Shown here in pieces: positions 10,527 to 19,214 of a DNA stretch of 48,862 nt. Within the stretch, counting starts at the first letter, position 1; each line of letters begins with the position of its first letter. Made by a program: the position numbers and the translations under genes. Source of the DNA: Sphingopyxis sp. L1A2A (GTDB lineage Bacteria; Pseudomonadota; Alphaproteobacteria; Sphingomonadales; Sphingomonadaceae); contig NZ_SCOT01000021.1 of assembly GCF_005502465.1 (NCBI RefSeq), forward strand, positions 1 through 48,862. Reading direction: 5' to 3'. The notes below the pieces were generated by a model that was not told the DNA's origin, searched no databases, and saw nothing but the letters and a program-made list of their open reading frames with translations.

Positions 10527-11495
10527 ATGAGCGAAACTATCGTCACGGTCGACATCGGCGGCACCCACGCGCGTTTTGCGATGGCCGAGATTGCGGGCGG
10601 GCGCGTGCTGTCGCTCGGCGAAGCAACCACTTTGCACACCAAGGATCATGCGAGCTTTCAGACCGCGTGGGAGGACTTCGCCGAGCGTCAGGGCGGTTTG
10701 CCGCGCGCGGTCGCGATTGCGATTGCCGGGCCGACGCGCGGCGAAATCATCCGCTTCACCAACAATCCGTGGATCATCCGCCCGGCGCTGATCGGCGAGA
10801 AGCTGGGCGTCGATCGCCATGTGCTGGTCAATGATTTCGAGGCGGTCGGTCATGCGGTCGCGCAGGCCGACGACAGCTATTTCGAACGGCTGACCGGCCC
10901 CGACGAACCGTTGCCGACGACGGGCACGATCAGCGTCATCGGACCCGGCACCGGCCTGGGCGTCGCGCATATCTGGCGCGACGACGCGGGCTACCGGGTG
11001 CAGGCGACCGAGGGCGGGCATATCGACTTTGCGCCGCTCGACAGCATCGAGGATGCGATCCTTGCGCGGCTGCGCAAACGGCACCGGCGGGTATCGGTCG
11101 AACGGATCGTTTCGGGGCCGGGCATCGTTGATATTTACGAAACGCTGGCGGGCCTCGAAGGCCGCGCGGTGACCCCGCTCGACGACAAGGCGATCTGGAC
11201 CGCCGCGCTCGGCGGTCAGGACAGCCTCGCCGCCGCGGCGGTCGATCGTTTCTGTCTGTCGCTGGGCAGCGTGGCGGGCGATCTGGCGCTGGCACAGGGC
11301 GCGAGCGGGGTCGTCATCGCGGGAGGACTCGGCCTCAGGATCCGCGACAGTCTGGTGCGTTCGGGCTTTCCCGAGCGCTTTATCGAAAAGGGGCGGTTCG
11401 AGGGTTTCATGGCGGCGCTGCCGGTGAAGCTGATCACCCACCCGCAGCCCGGCCTGTTCGGCGCCGCGGCGGCGTTCGCGCGGCAATACGCCTGA
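10527..11495 (+). CDS. glk: Glucokinase
   Basis: A 322-residue glucokinase of the bacterial Glk family (PF02685), phosphorylating glucose to glucose-6-phosphate with ATP in the cytoplasm. Evidence is the phosphate-binding VDIGGTHARFAMAE at the N-terminus, LVNDFEAVGHAV, the GPGTGLGVAHI segment, TEGGHIDFAP with the sugar-binding acidic residue, and VVIAGGLGLRI near the C-terminus. The reading frame is open further upstream, but ATG at 10527 is the start because GAGGGAGAG lies directly before it and the family N-terminus begins there. It is a single gene, with a perfect palindrome upstream and a family B repeat downstream. Glucose entry into Entner-Doudoroff metabolism is the likely role. Confidence 0.95.
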   Translation: MSETIVTVDIGGTHARFAMAEIAGGRVLSLGEATTLHTKDHASFQTAWEDFAERQGGLPRAVAIAIAGPTRGEIIRFTNNPWIIRPALIGEKLGVDRHVLVNDFEAVGHAVAQADDSYFERLTGPDEPLPTTGTISVIGPGTGLGVAHIWRDDAGYRVQATEGGHIDFAPLDSIEDAILARLRKRHRRVSVERIVSGPGIVDIYETLAGLEGRAVTPLDDKAIWTAALGGQDSLAAAAVDRFCLSLGSVAGDLALAQGASGVVIAGGLGLRIRDSLVRSGFPERFIEKGRFEGFMAALPVKLITHPQPGLFGAAAAFARQYA

Positions 11496-11515
11496 GCGAC
11501 CGTTGAACTATCGGA

Positions 11516-11582
11516 CCGTAGTCCTGAGCCTGTCGAAGGGCGCTTCGCGGTGAAGCGCCCTTCGACAGGCTCAGGACTACGG
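11516..11582. repeat. Intergenic palindromic repeat, family B copy 2
   Basis: A perfect inverted repeat with 31-nt arms (11516-11546 and 11552-11582) and a 5-nt loop, 20 bases after the glk stop. It matches the 9095-9161 copy except for a C-to-T change mirrored by a compensating change in the other arm (GCCCTGAG versus GTCCTGAG). Paired changes on both arms suggest that pairing is conserved. Confidence 0.9.
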
Positions 11583-11649
11583 TGACGACAGGCTTTGGCA
11601 GCCCGAGATTCCGCTGGCGTCGGCGCGCGAAAATCGGCAGCTAAGGATC

Positions 11650-12390
11650 ATGTCCGCGCGCCCCGTCCTTGGCATCATCGCCTGCAACCGCACCGTCGGG
11701 GTCGAGACGGCGCAGGCGGTGATGAACCGTTATGCGACCGCGGCGATGCGCCATGCCGATTGCGCAGCGCTGATTATTCCCTCCCTCCCGGACTTTATGC
11801 GCGCGGACGAGGTTGTCGGGCGGCTTGACGGAGTGCTGCTGACCGGGACGCCGTCGAATGTCGAACCCGTCCTTTATGGCGATGCCGGGGCGGGTGACGG
11901 GCCGTTCGATCCCGACCGCGACCGCATGATGATCGAGCTGATCGACGCGGTGATCGCGGCGCAGCGGCCGCTATTTGGTATCTGCCGCGGGTTTCAGGAG
12001 ATCAACGTGGCGCTGGGTGGCACGCTGCGCCGCGATACGTCGGCGAGCGCCGAGCTGCTGCATCACCACGCGCCCGACGGCGTCAGCTTCGATGGCATGT
12101 TCGATCACCGCCACCATGTCGATCTGGTCGAGGGCGGGATGCTCGCATCGGCCTATGGCGCCGCGTCGCTCGACGTGAATTCGGTCCATTATCAGGGTAT
12201 CGGCAAACTCGCCGACGGGTTGGTGGTCGAGGCATGGGCGCCCGACGGGCTGGTCGAGGCGTATAGCGCGCGCCCGAACGGCGCGCCGCTGCTCGCGGTG
12301 CAATGGCATCCCGAATGGGCGACCGACGGGAATGATGACAGTCAGACCTATTTCCGTCTGCTGGGCCGTGCGCTAAGGGGTGAATTATGA
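11650..12390 (+). CDS. puuD: Gamma-glutamyl-GABA hydrolase-type class I glutamine amidotransferase
   Basis: A 246-residue peptidase C26 / PuuD-family protein, expected to hydrolyse gamma-glutamyl-GABA to glutamate and GABA at the end of the glutamylated putrescine pathway. The class I amidotransferase triad is visible: nucleophile Cys112 in FGICRGFQEINVALGG, and His220 with Glu222 in VQWHPEW. The N-terminal RPVLGIIACN and the GVLLTGTPSNVEPVLYG stretch fit the family. The gene sits before a putrescine-type transaminase and near puuA, puuB and potFGHI, which supports the substrate call. Related enzymes act on other gamma-glutamyl compounds, so the exact substrate is inferred. Confidence 0.92.
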   Translation: MSARPVLGIIACNRTVGVETAQAVMNRYATAAMRHADCAALIIPSLPDFMRADEVVGRLDGVLLTGTPSNVEPVLYGDAGAGDGPFDPDRDRMMIELIDAVIAAQRPLFGICRGFQEINVALGGTLRRDTSASAELLHHHAPDGVSFDGMFDHRHHVDLVEGGMLASAYGAASLDVNSVHYQGIGKLADGLVVEAWAPDGLVEAYSARPNGAPLLAVQWHPEWATDGNDDSQTYFRLLGRALRGEL

Positions 12391-12467
12391 ACTGCCGCGT
12401 CACCCGCTATGATCGCTATCTGGCGCGGATCAGCTTCTCGCCCTGAATCCATAAGACTGGTCTCATT

Positions 12468-12549
12468 CCGCTCGTGTCGAGCGAAGTCGAGACGCCCATC
12501 GTCGCAGCGCAAGGCCGAGAAGCATCTCGACTTCGCGCGATACGAACGG
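12468..12549. repeat. Intergenic palindromic repeat, family A copy 2 (degenerate)
   Basis: Arms 12468-12494 and 12523-12549 are inverted with four mismatches over 27 bases. It carries the same CGTGTCGAGCGAAGTCGAGAC core as copies 1 and 3. It occupies the gap between puuD and the transaminase and ends about 10 bases before the transaminase ribosome-binding site, so the two genes are probably not a simple operon. Confidence 0.8.
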
Positions 12550-12573
12550 TTTTCAGGAATCAGGAGTTTTCAT

Positions 12574-13947
12574 ATGCCCCGTAATCACGACATCGCCGAA
12601 CTGCGCCGCCTTGACGTCGCGCATCATCTTCCCGCGCAGGCCGACTGGGCCGAGATCGAAAAGCTCGGCGGCAGCCGCATCATCACCCATGCCGAGGGCT
12701 GCTATATCCACGACGGCGACGGCCATCGCATCCTCGACGGCATGGCGGGGCTGTGGTGCGTCAACGTCGGCTATGGCCGCGAGGAATTGGTCGAGGCGGC
12801 GGCGGCGCAGATGCGCGAGCTGCCCTTTTACAACACCTTCTTCAAGACCGCGACGCCGCCGACGGTGATGCTCGCCGCGAAGATCGCGAGCCTCACCGGC
12901 AATCGGCTGCCGCACGTGTTTTTCAATGCCTCGGGCAGCGAGGCGAACGACACGGTGTTCCGCATGGTGCGCCATTATTGGAAGCTGAAGGGCGAACCGA
13001 ACCGGACCGTCTTTATCAGCCGCTGGAACGCCTATCATGGCTCGACCGTCGCAGGGGTTTCGCTGGGCGGGATGAAGGCGATGCACGCGCAGGGCGACCT
13101 GCCGATCGCCGGGGTCGAACATGTCCGCCAGCCGTACGCCTTTAACGAAGGCCAGGGGATGACCGAGGAGGAATTCTGCGACGCCTGTGTCCAGGCGATC
13201 GAGGACAAGATTCTGGAAGTCGGCCCCGAAAATTGCGCCGCTTTCATCGGCGAGCCGGTGCAGGGGGCGGGCGGCGTCATCATCCCGCCCAAGGGCTATT
13301 GGCCCAAGGTCGAGGCGGTGGCGCGCAAATATGGCCTGCTGGTCGTCGCCGACGAAGTGATCTGCGGTTTCGGGCGTACCGGCAAGATGTGGGGGCATGA
13401 GACAATGGGCTTCACCCCCGACCTGATGCCGATGGCGAAGGGGCTGTCGTCGGGCTATTTGCCAATCTCGGCCACCGCGGTCGCAGCGCATGTCGTCGAG
13501 GTGCTCAAGACCGGCGGCGATTTTGTCCATGGTTTCACCTATTCGGGCCATCCGGTGGCGGCGGCGGTCGCGCTCAAGAATATCGAGATTATCGAGCGCG
13601 AGGGGCTGGTCGAGCGCACCGGCAGCGTCACCGGCCCACATCTGGCGAAGGCACTTGCGACGCTGAACGATCATCCACTCGTCGGCGAAGCGCGCTCGAT
13701 CGGGCTGCTGGGTGCGGTCGAGATCGTCGCCGACAAGGAAACGCGCGCGCGGTTTGGCGGGGCGGAAGGAACCGCAGGGCCGATGGCGCGCGATGCTTGC
13801 ATCGCTAATGGCCTGATGGTGCGCGGCATCCGCGATAGTCTGGTGATGTGCCCGCCGCTGATCATTTCGACGGAGCAGATCGACGAGATGGTTGCCATCA
13901 TCCGCAAATCACTCGATGAGGTGCTGCCGAAACTCCGCGCGATCTAG
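12574..13947 (+). CDS. spuC: Class III aminotransferase, putrescine/polyamine-pyruvate type
   Basis: A 457-residue PLP-dependent omega-transaminase resembling Pseudomonas SpuC in length and motifs; such enzymes transfer the terminal amine of putrescine or related amines to pyruvate. It shows HAEGCYIHDGDGHRILDGMA, FFNASGSEANDTVFRMVRHY (cofactor phosphate), SRWNAYHGSTVAG, VVADEVICGFGRTGKMWG with the cofactor-binding Asp, and the Schiff-base Lys289 in PMAKGLSSGYLPI. The ATG at 12574 follows CAGGAGTTTTCAT; the longer open frame upstream runs through a palindromic repeat and is rejected. Its place after puuD, in a block with polyamine import genes, supports amine catabolism. The precise amine donor cannot be read from sequence. 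Confidence 0.88.
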   Translation: MPRNHDIAELRRLDVAHHLPAQADWAEIEKLGGSRIITHAEGCYIHDGDGHRILDGMAGLWCVNVGYGREELVEAAAAQMRELPFYNTFFKTATPPTVMLAAKIASLTGNRLPHVFFNASGSEANDTVFRMVRHYWKLKGEPNRTVFISRWNAYHGSTVAGVSLGGMKAMHAQGDLPIAGVEHVRQPYAFNEGQGMTEEEFCDACVQAIEDKILEVGPENCAAFIGEPVQGAGGVIIPPKGYWPKVEAVARKYGLLVVADEVICGFGRTGKMWGHETMGFTPDLMPMAKGLSSGYLPISATAVAAHVVEVLKTGGDFVHGFTYSGHPVAAAVALKNIEIIEREGLVERTGSVTGPHLAKALATLNDHPLVGEARSIGLLGAVEIVADKETRARFGGAEGTAGPMARDACIANGLMVRGIRDSLVMCPPLIISTEQIDEMVAIIRKSLDEVLPKLRAI

Positions 13948-13961
13948 CACGATCCCAAATT

Positions 13962-14040
13962 CCGTTCGTGTCGAGCGAAGTCGAGACACGTGAAGTCGAG
14001 CGCAAACTCAACGTGTCTCGACTTCGCTCGACTCGAACGG
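13962..14040. repeat. Intergenic palindromic repeat, family A copy 3
   Basis: Arms of 29 nt (13962-13990 and 14012-14040), inverted with one mismatch, around a 21-nt loop. It begins 15 bases after the transaminase stop codon and lies before the DUF808 gene. It is close in sequence to copy 1 at 6241-6323. Confidence 0.87.
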
Positions 14041-14090
14041 CTAGAGGGATGATGAACGCCCTCACGGAATAGAAGAAAGACCAACACCCT

Positions 14091-15032
14091 ATGCCCTCCG
14101 GCCTTTTTGCCCTGCTCGACGACGTCGCCACGATCGCCAAGGTGGCGGCGGCGAGCATCGACGATATTGGCGCCGCGGCGTCGAAAGCGGGGGTGAAGGC
14201 CGCGGGGGTGGTGGTCGACGATGCCGCGGTGACACCGCGCTATGTCACAGGGTTTCAGCCCAACCGCGAACTGCCGATCATCTGGCGCATCGCCAAGGGA
14301 TCGTTCTTTAACAAGCTGGTGCTGATCCTGCCGGCGCTGCTGTTGCTTTCGGCGGTCGCGCAATGGGCGATCACACCGCTGCTGATGATCGGCGGCGCAT
14401 ATCTGTGCTTCGAGGGCGCCGAGAAGGTCTGGCATTCGCTGCACAAGGACAAGACGCCGCTGGCTGAGGCAGCGGAAATCGTCGCCGACAAAGACCATGA
14501 AGAAACGATGGTAAAGGGCGCGATCCGCACCGATTTCATTCTGTCGGGCGAGATCATGGTGATCGCGCTCAACGAAGTAATCGACGAAGCCTTTGCAATG
14601 CGCGCAGCGACTTTGATCGTGGTCGCGATCGCGATCACGATTGCAGTCTATGGCGCGGTCGGGCTGATCGTGAAAATGGACGACATCGGCCTGCATATGG
14701 CGAAAGCGGGCAACAGCGCCCGCCGCGCGATCGGACGTGGGCTGGTTGCCTTCATGCCCAAGCTGCTCGGTGCGCTGGCACTGGTTGGAACCGCAGCAAT
14801 GCTGTGGGTGGGTGGCCAGATCATCCTGCACGCCCTCGACGAATATCATATCGGCAATCTGGGCCATGGCTTGCACGATTTTGCCCATGCGGTGGCAAGC
14901 AATCTGCCCGCCGCGGGGCTGTGGGAATGGCTGATCAATGCCGGCGGCGCGGGGGTGTTCGGGCTGGTGCTGGGCGGTGCGATTGTCGCGGCGCTGCATC
15001 TGGTGCCGGGGAAGAAGAAAGCAGCGCATTGA
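14091..15032 (+). CDS. DUF808 (YedI-like) inner-membrane protein
   Basis: A 313-residue integral membrane protein of the DUF808/YedI family. It opens with the family's typical PSGLFALLDDVATIAKVAAA and continues with KAAGVVVDDAAVTPRYVTGF, GGAYLCFEGAEKVWH, and four to six hydrophobic segments, including KLVLILPALLLLSAVAQWAI and a C-terminal one (GLVLGGAIVAALHLV). The family is conserved in many Proteobacteria but has no known function. The ATG follows AAGAAAGACCAACACCCT, a weak ribosome-binding site. It is convergent with potG, with a palindromic element between them. Whether it belongs with the polyamine genes or is a neighbour by chance is unclear. Confidence 0.88.
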   Translation: MPSGLFALLDDVATIAKVAAASIDDIGAAASKAGVKAAGVVVDDAAVTPRYVTGFQPNRELPIIWRIAKGSFFNKLVLILPALLLLSAVAQWAITPLLMIGGAYLCFEGAEKVWHSLHKDKTPLAEAAEIVADKDHEETMVKGAIRTDFILSGEIMVIALNEVIDEAFAMRAATLIVVAIAITIAVYGAVGLIVKMDDIGLHMAKAGNSARRAIGRGLVAFMPKLLGALALVGTAAMLWVGGQIILHALDEYHIGNLGHGLHDFAHAVASNLPAAGLWEWLINAGGAGVFGLVLGGAIVAALHLVPGKKKAAH

Positions 15033-15042
15033 CCTCGCCACT

Positions 15043-15117
15043 TCGTCACCCCGGATTTGATCCAGGGTCCATGACTTCGGCGCTGTGATGGGTCCCGGAT
15101 CAAGTCCGGGATGACGA
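15043..15117. repeat. Intergenic palindromic repeat, family C
   Basis: Arms 15043-15072 and 15088-15117 (30 nt) are inverted with five differences, all transitions that still allow G-U pairing in RNA. It lies between the convergent DUF808 and potG genes. The CCCGGATCAAGTCCGGGATGACG type is often seen in sphingomonad and other alphaproteobacterial genomes (recalled, not checked). Confidence 0.75.
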
Positions 15118-15133
15118 AGACGGACAGTAAGGA

Positions 15134-16264
15134 TTATCCGAGAAGAACCACCGGACTATCCGCGCGCCAGTGCATGCTGACCTTGTCGTCCCAGGTGAAA
15201 TCCTCCTGGTCGTGGCGCGACAAATTGGGGCGTGAGACGCGGATGCGGGTGCCGGACTCCAGTTCGATCTCGAACAGGGTGATGTCGCCGAGATAGCTCA
15301 TGCCTTTGATCTTGCCGCGCGCGAAATTATAGCCGTCGGGGGCGTCCTGCGCCGCCGCCTTGACCGCCTTGCCTTCGCCGGGGACGTGAAGATAGATTTT
15401 CTCGGGGCGCAGCGCGATCCACACGTCGGCGCCGTGCGGGCCGGTGACGCCGTGGTTCAGATACACTTTGCCCAGCCCGGGGCAGTCGACCGCGGCCTTG
15501 TCGGGATCGTCGAGGGTCAGCTTGCCCTCGAAAATATTCACCGATCCGACAAAATCGGCGACGAAGCGGTTGGCGGGATATTCGTAGAGGTCCGAGGGGG
15601 TCGCGAGTTGCGCCACCTCGCCCTTGTTGATCACCCCGATGCGGCACGCCATTGACAGCGCCTCGTCCTGGTCGTGGGTGACGGTGACGAAGGTGATGCC
15701 GACCTTTTCCTGCAATTCCGACAGCTCGAACTGCATTTGGGCGCGCAGTTTCGCGTCGAGAGCCGACAGCGGCTCGTCGAGGAGGAGCACTTTCGGGCGC
15801 ATGACAAGGCTACGCGCGAGCGCGACGCGCTGGCGCTGACCGCCCGACATCTGGTCGGGCATGCGCTCACCAAAGCCGCCGAGCTTGACCAGATCAAGCG
15901 CCTCGGCGACGCGGTCCCTGATCTCGCCGCCCTTCACCCCGGCGATTTTCAGGCCGTAAGCGACATTGTCGGCGACGCTCATGTGCGGGAACACCGCATA
16001 GCTTTGGAACACCATGTTCACCGGGCGCTTGTTCGGCGGGATGCCCGCCATGTCCTGCCCGTCGATCAATATCCGGCCCTCGGTCGGCAACTCGAAGCCC
16101 GCGATCATCCGCAGCAAGGTGGTCTTGCCGCAGCCCGACGGGCCGAGCAGCACGAAGAATTCGCCGGCGTTGATGTCGAGGCTGACATTGTCGACCGCCG
16201 TCACCTTGCCAAAGCGTTTCGAGACATTCTGGATCTGGATGATCGGTTTGGCGGTTTCGGTCAT
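15134..16264 (-). CDS. potG: Polyamine ABC transporter ATP-binding protein
   Basis: A 376-residue ATPase of the spermidine/putrescine importer family (PotA/PotG). The Walker A motif is GPSGCGKTT, the Q-loop lies in NMVFQSYAVFPHM, the signature is MSGGQRQRVALARSL, Walker B is VLLLDEPLSALD, and the switch His is in VTVTHDQDEAL. About 130 residues after the ATPase core form a TOBE-type regulatory region ending near SPVVLLG. It is the last gene of the minus-strand potF-H-I-G unit, two bases after potI, so the product would energise uptake by that complex at the inner membrane. PotG (putrescine) is preferred over PotA (spermidine) because the gene order matches potFGHI components and puu genes are adjacent. 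Confidence 0.92.
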   Translation of the reverse strand: MTETAKPIIQIQNVSKRFGKVTAVDNVSLDINAGEFFVLLGPSGCGKTTLLRMIAGFELPTEGRILIDGQDMAGIPPNKRPVNMVFQSYAVFPHMSVADNVAYGLKIAGVKGGEIRDRVAEALDLVKLGGFGERMPDQMSGGQRQRVALARSLVMRPKVLLLDEPLSALDAKLRAQMQFELSELQEKVGITFVTVTHDQDEALSMACRIGVINKGEVAQLATPSDLYEYPANRFVADFVGSVNIFEGKLTLDDPDKAAVDCPGLGKVYLNHGVTGPHGADVWIALRPEKIYLHVPGEGKAVKAAAQDAPDGYNFARGKIKGMSYLGDITLFEIELESGTRIRVSRPNLSRHDQEDFTWDDKVSMHWRADSPVVLLG

Positions 16265-16266
16265 GG

Positions 16267-17109
16267 TCAGTGGGTTTCCGCAATGGCCTTCACGCCCTGG
16301 GCCTTCAACGCGATGAAGGTCAGGACGACGGTCAGGATGATGAGCAGGGTCGACGCCGCGTTGACTTCGGGCGTTACCGAAAAGCGGACCATCGAATAGA
16401 CCTTGACCGGAAAGGTGATCGTGTCGGGGCCGCTGGTGAAATAGGTGATGACGAAATCGTCAAGGCTGAGCGTGAAGGACAGCAGCGCGCCCGCGACGAG
16501 TGCGGGTTTGATGTGCGGGATCAGCACGTCGCGGAACACCTGACCTTCGCTGGCGCCAAGGTCCTTGGCCGCTTCCTCCTGCTCGCGGTTGAACGTCGCG
16601 AGCCGCGAGCGGACAACCATCGTCACAAAGGGAAAGCAGAAGGTGATATGCGCGATGGTGATCGCGCCGAGGTTGAACGGCCAGACCAGATCGGTCGGCC
16701 AGCCCACCGCGGCAAAAAACATCAGGAAGGCGACGCCGAGGCAGATTTCGGGAACGATGATCGGCAGCGAGATCGTGCCGTCGATCGCGCCTTTCCAAGG
16801 GAAACGAAAGCGCCACAGCATCACCGCCGCCAGCGTCCCGAGCACCAGGCTGGCCAGCGTCGCCAGCGCCGCGATGGTCAGCGAGTTGACCAGCGCCTCG
16901 ACCAGCTGGTCGTTGCCCAGCGCCTTTTCATAATATTTGGTGGTGAAGCCGCGCCACACGACGTTGCGCTTGCTGTCGTTGAAGCTGAAAATCATCAGCA
17001 CGATCAGCGGCGCGTAGAGGAAGACCATTACCGCGCCGACCCACAGGCGCATCCAGAGTTTGCGGCTATATTCGAGCGGCGCGACCGGCGTGCGGGCGAA
17101 GAGGGCCAT
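16267..17109 (-). CDS. potI: Polyamine ABC transporter permease
   Basis: A 280-residue permease of the PotC/PotI type with about six transmembrane segments. The conserved cytoplasmic EAA loop, which docks on the ATPase, reads AAKDLGASEGQVFRDVLIPH. Other family features are SFNDSKRNVVWRGFTTKYY near the N-terminus and SFTLSLDDFVITYF. The start overlaps the stop of potH by one base (TGATG), so the permeases are translationally coupled and would form the heterodimeric channel. The product lies in the inner membrane. Confidence 0.92.
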   Translation of the reverse strand: MALFARTPVAPLEYSRKLWMRLWVGAVMVFLYAPLIVLMIFSFNDSKRNVVWRGFTTKYYEKALGNDQLVEALVNSLTIAALATLASLVLGTLAAVMLWRFRFPWKGAIDGTISLPIIVPEICLGVAFLMFFAAVGWPTDLVWPFNLGAITIAHITFCFPFVTMVVRSRLATFNREQEEAAKDLGASEGQVFRDVLIPHIKPALVAGALLSFTLSLDDFVITYFTSGPDTITFPVKVYSMVRFSVTPEVNAASTLLIILTVVLTFIALKAQGVKAIAETH

Positions 17110-18014
17110 CAGCGGACCTCCGGCACTTTTTTGCGCATCGATTGCAGCGCGATCAGGATGAACATTGCGTAGATCAGCAGGAACGAGAGCGCCGCGCCGA
17201 ACGGCCAGTCATTGGCCTTCTTGAACTGGCGCTCGATGACGTTGGCGATCATCTGGCTGTCGGTGCCGCCCATCAGATCGGGGGTAAGGTAGGCGCCGAG
17301 CGCGGGGATCAGGGTGATCATCACGCCCGCGATGATACCGGGCGCTGCCAGCGGCACCACGATGCGCATGATGGTGCGGAAATGCCCGGCGCCAAGGTCG
17401 AGGCTCGCCTCGATCAGGCTGCGGTCGAGCCGGTCGAGTGCGGCGTAGAGCGGCAGCACCATGAAGGGCAGATGGACATAGACGAGCCCGAACACGACCG
17501 CGAAATTGTTGAACAGCAGCTGCACCGGCTCCCACGTCGGCAGTGGTTGCAGCCCGACGAGCGTCTTGATCCAGCTCGTCCCTTCCCACAGCGCGCCCAT
17601 CCCCTTGTTCGCAAAGCCCTGCGTGCCGAGCAGCATCATCAGCGCATAGGTGCGGATGAGGAGGTTGGTCCAGAAGGGCAGCATGATGCCAAGCAGCAGC
17701 CACGGCCGCCATTTCTCGCTGGCAAAGGTGATCGCCATCGCAACCGGAAAACCAATGATCAGGCAGATCAGGGTGACGAGCGCCGCGACCGCGAAGCTCT
17801 TGCCGAAAATCGTCAGATACAGCCACTCGGTGGCGCGCTTGTAGTTTTCGAGCGTGCCCGAAAATTCGATGTCGGTCAGGCCGCGATTCTCGCCAAAGCT
17901 GTAGAGCCAGACGATGGCCATCGGCACGAGGAAGAAGACGACCACCCAGAACAGGGTCGGCAGCGACACCGCCGCGAAGGTCCGTTTGCTTGTCTTCCAA
18001 TCCTGCTCGGCCAC
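17109..18014 (-). CDS. potH: Polyamine ABC transporter permease
   Basis: A 301-residue permease of the PotB/PotH type. It has an N-terminal transmembrane helix (LPTLFWVVVFFLVPMAIVW), a central FWTNLLIRTYALMMLLG segment and an EAA loop (EASLDLGAGHFRTIMRIVVP). It starts with GTG at 18012-18014, preceded by a G-rich stretch, 18 bases after the substrate-binding protein gene, and overlaps potI by one base. Together with PotI it forms the membrane channel of the importer. Confidence 0.92.
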   Translation of the reverse strand: MAEQDWKTSKRTFAAVSLPTLFWVVVFFLVPMAIVWLYSFGENRGLTDIEFSGTLENYKRATEWLYLTIFGKSFAVAALVTLICLIIGFPVAMAITFASEKWRPWLLLGIMLPFWTNLLIRTYALMMLLGTQGFANKGMGALWEGTSWIKTLVGLQPLPTWEPVQLLFNNFAVVFGLVYVHLPFMVLPLYAALDRLDRSLIEASLDLGAGHFRTIMRIVVPLAAPGIIAGVMITLIPALGAYLTPDLMGGTDSQMIANVIERQFKKANDWPFGAALSFLLIYAMFILIALQSMRKKVPEVR

Positions 18015-18032
18015 CCCCCAAGCCCTTCGTGA

Positions 18033-19139
18033 TCACGCCGCCCGCACCCGCGTAAACGCTTCTTCGTACAGCGGCTGCAAGGTCGGGTTGAACTTGGCAT
18101 ATTCGCATTTGGCCAGCACGTCGGCGGGCGGATAGATGACCGGGTTGTTCTTGTAACTGTCGGGCATCAGCGCCTTGGCCGCGGCATTGGGGGTCGGGTA
18201 GAGGATCGTTTCGGTGATCTTCTTGCCGACTTCGCCGTCAAGCAGATAGTTGATGAAGGCGTGGGCGTTCTTCGGGTGCGGCGCGCCCTTCGGAATGCAC
18301 AAATTGTCCGAATTGAGCTGACTGCCTTCTTTCGGCACGACGAAATCGATATCGTCATCCTCGGTCATCGCCTGCGCGATGTCGCCATTATATTCGAGCA
18401 CCAGGTCGACATCGCCCTTGAGCAGCAGATCCTGTCCGTCATCGACGTGGAAATTTTTTACATTGGGCTTTTGCTTGATCATCATCGCCTCGATCGTCGC
18501 GATGTCGGCGGGGGTCAGTGCGTTGACCGATTTGCCCAGATATTTGCCGTAAAGGCGGAACATGTCGCCAGCCTCCGACAGCAACGCGATGCGGCCGGCA
18601 TATTCGGGGCTGTCGAACAGGACTTTCCAGCTGTCGGGCTTCGCCTTCACCTTCGACTTGCGATAGCCGATGCCGAGCGCGAGCCAGGTGTAGGGCATCG
18701 AAAATTTGCGGCCCTGGTCATAATCGACGTCGATAAAGGTCGGGTCGATATTCTTCATATTCGGGATTTGGGTATGGTCGAGCGTCTGCAGCATGCCCGC
18801 CTGCGCCATGCGTTCGACAAAGTCGTTCGAGGGGACGATTACGTCGTAACCGGGATTGCCGGCCTTGAACTTGGCGAACAGCACGTCGTTGCTGTCGAAC
18901 AGGTCCATCTTCACTTCGACGCCGCTGGCTTCCTTGAAATCGTCGAGCGTCGTCTCGCCGATATAGGTGTCCCAGTTGTAGAAGTTGAGCTTGCCCTCTT
19001 CGCCATTGGCGAGCTTTTTGCCTTCGCCCTTGCTGCATGCGGCAAGACCGCCAAAGCTGATCCCGATCGCCGCGACCCCCATCGCCTGCAAGAGCGAGCG
19101 ACGCCCGCGGGTTTGCTTGATCAGTTCGTTCAGATCCAT
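18033..19139 (-). CDS. potF: Periplasmic polyamine-binding lipoprotein (PotD/PotF family)
   Basis: A 368-residue substrate-binding protein of the spermidine/putrescine importer. Family blocks are LNFYNWDTYIGETTLDDF, FKAGNPGYDVIVPSNDFVER, MPYTWLALGIGYRKSK and VLEYNGDIAQAM. The N-terminus is unusual for this family: a twin-arginine stretch (RGRRSLLQAMG, residues 11-21) precedes a hydrophobic core and a lipobox LAAC at Cys35. This predicts a lipoprotein that may be exported by Tat rather than Sec. It is the first gene of the potF-H-I-G unit, with 90 bp between it and puuA upstream on the same strand. Putrescine as ligand is inferred from the flanking puu genes. Confidence 0.92.
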   Translation of the reverse strand: MDLNELIKQTRGRRSLLQAMGVAAIGISFGGLAACSKGEGKKLANGEEGKLNFYNWDTYIGETTLDDFKEASGVEVKMDLFDSNDVLFAKFKAGNPGYDVIVPSNDFVERMAQAGMLQTLDHTQIPNMKNIDPTFIDVDYDQGRKFSMPYTWLALGIGYRKSKVKAKPDSWKVLFDSPEYAGRIALLSEAGDMFRLYGKYLGKSVNALTPADIATIEAMMIKQKPNVKNFHVDDGQDLLLKGDVDLVLEYNGDIAQAMTEDDDIDFVVPKEGSQLNSDNLCIPKGAPHPKNAHAFINYLLDGEVGKKITETILYPTPNAAAKALMPDSYKNNPVIYPPADVLAKCEYAKFNPTLQPLYEEAFTRVRAA

Positions 19140-19214
19140 GACGGCCTCCCTTTTGTGACGTCAAGCTGACTCAATAAAGTCCGCTTGGAAAGAGGTTATT
19201 TTGCACCGCAGCAC

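Noticed and set aside
11516..11582. Insertion-sequence ends
   Set aside because: The palindromes have no transposase gene between or near them and no visible target duplication, so they are treated as non-autonomous palindromic repeats.
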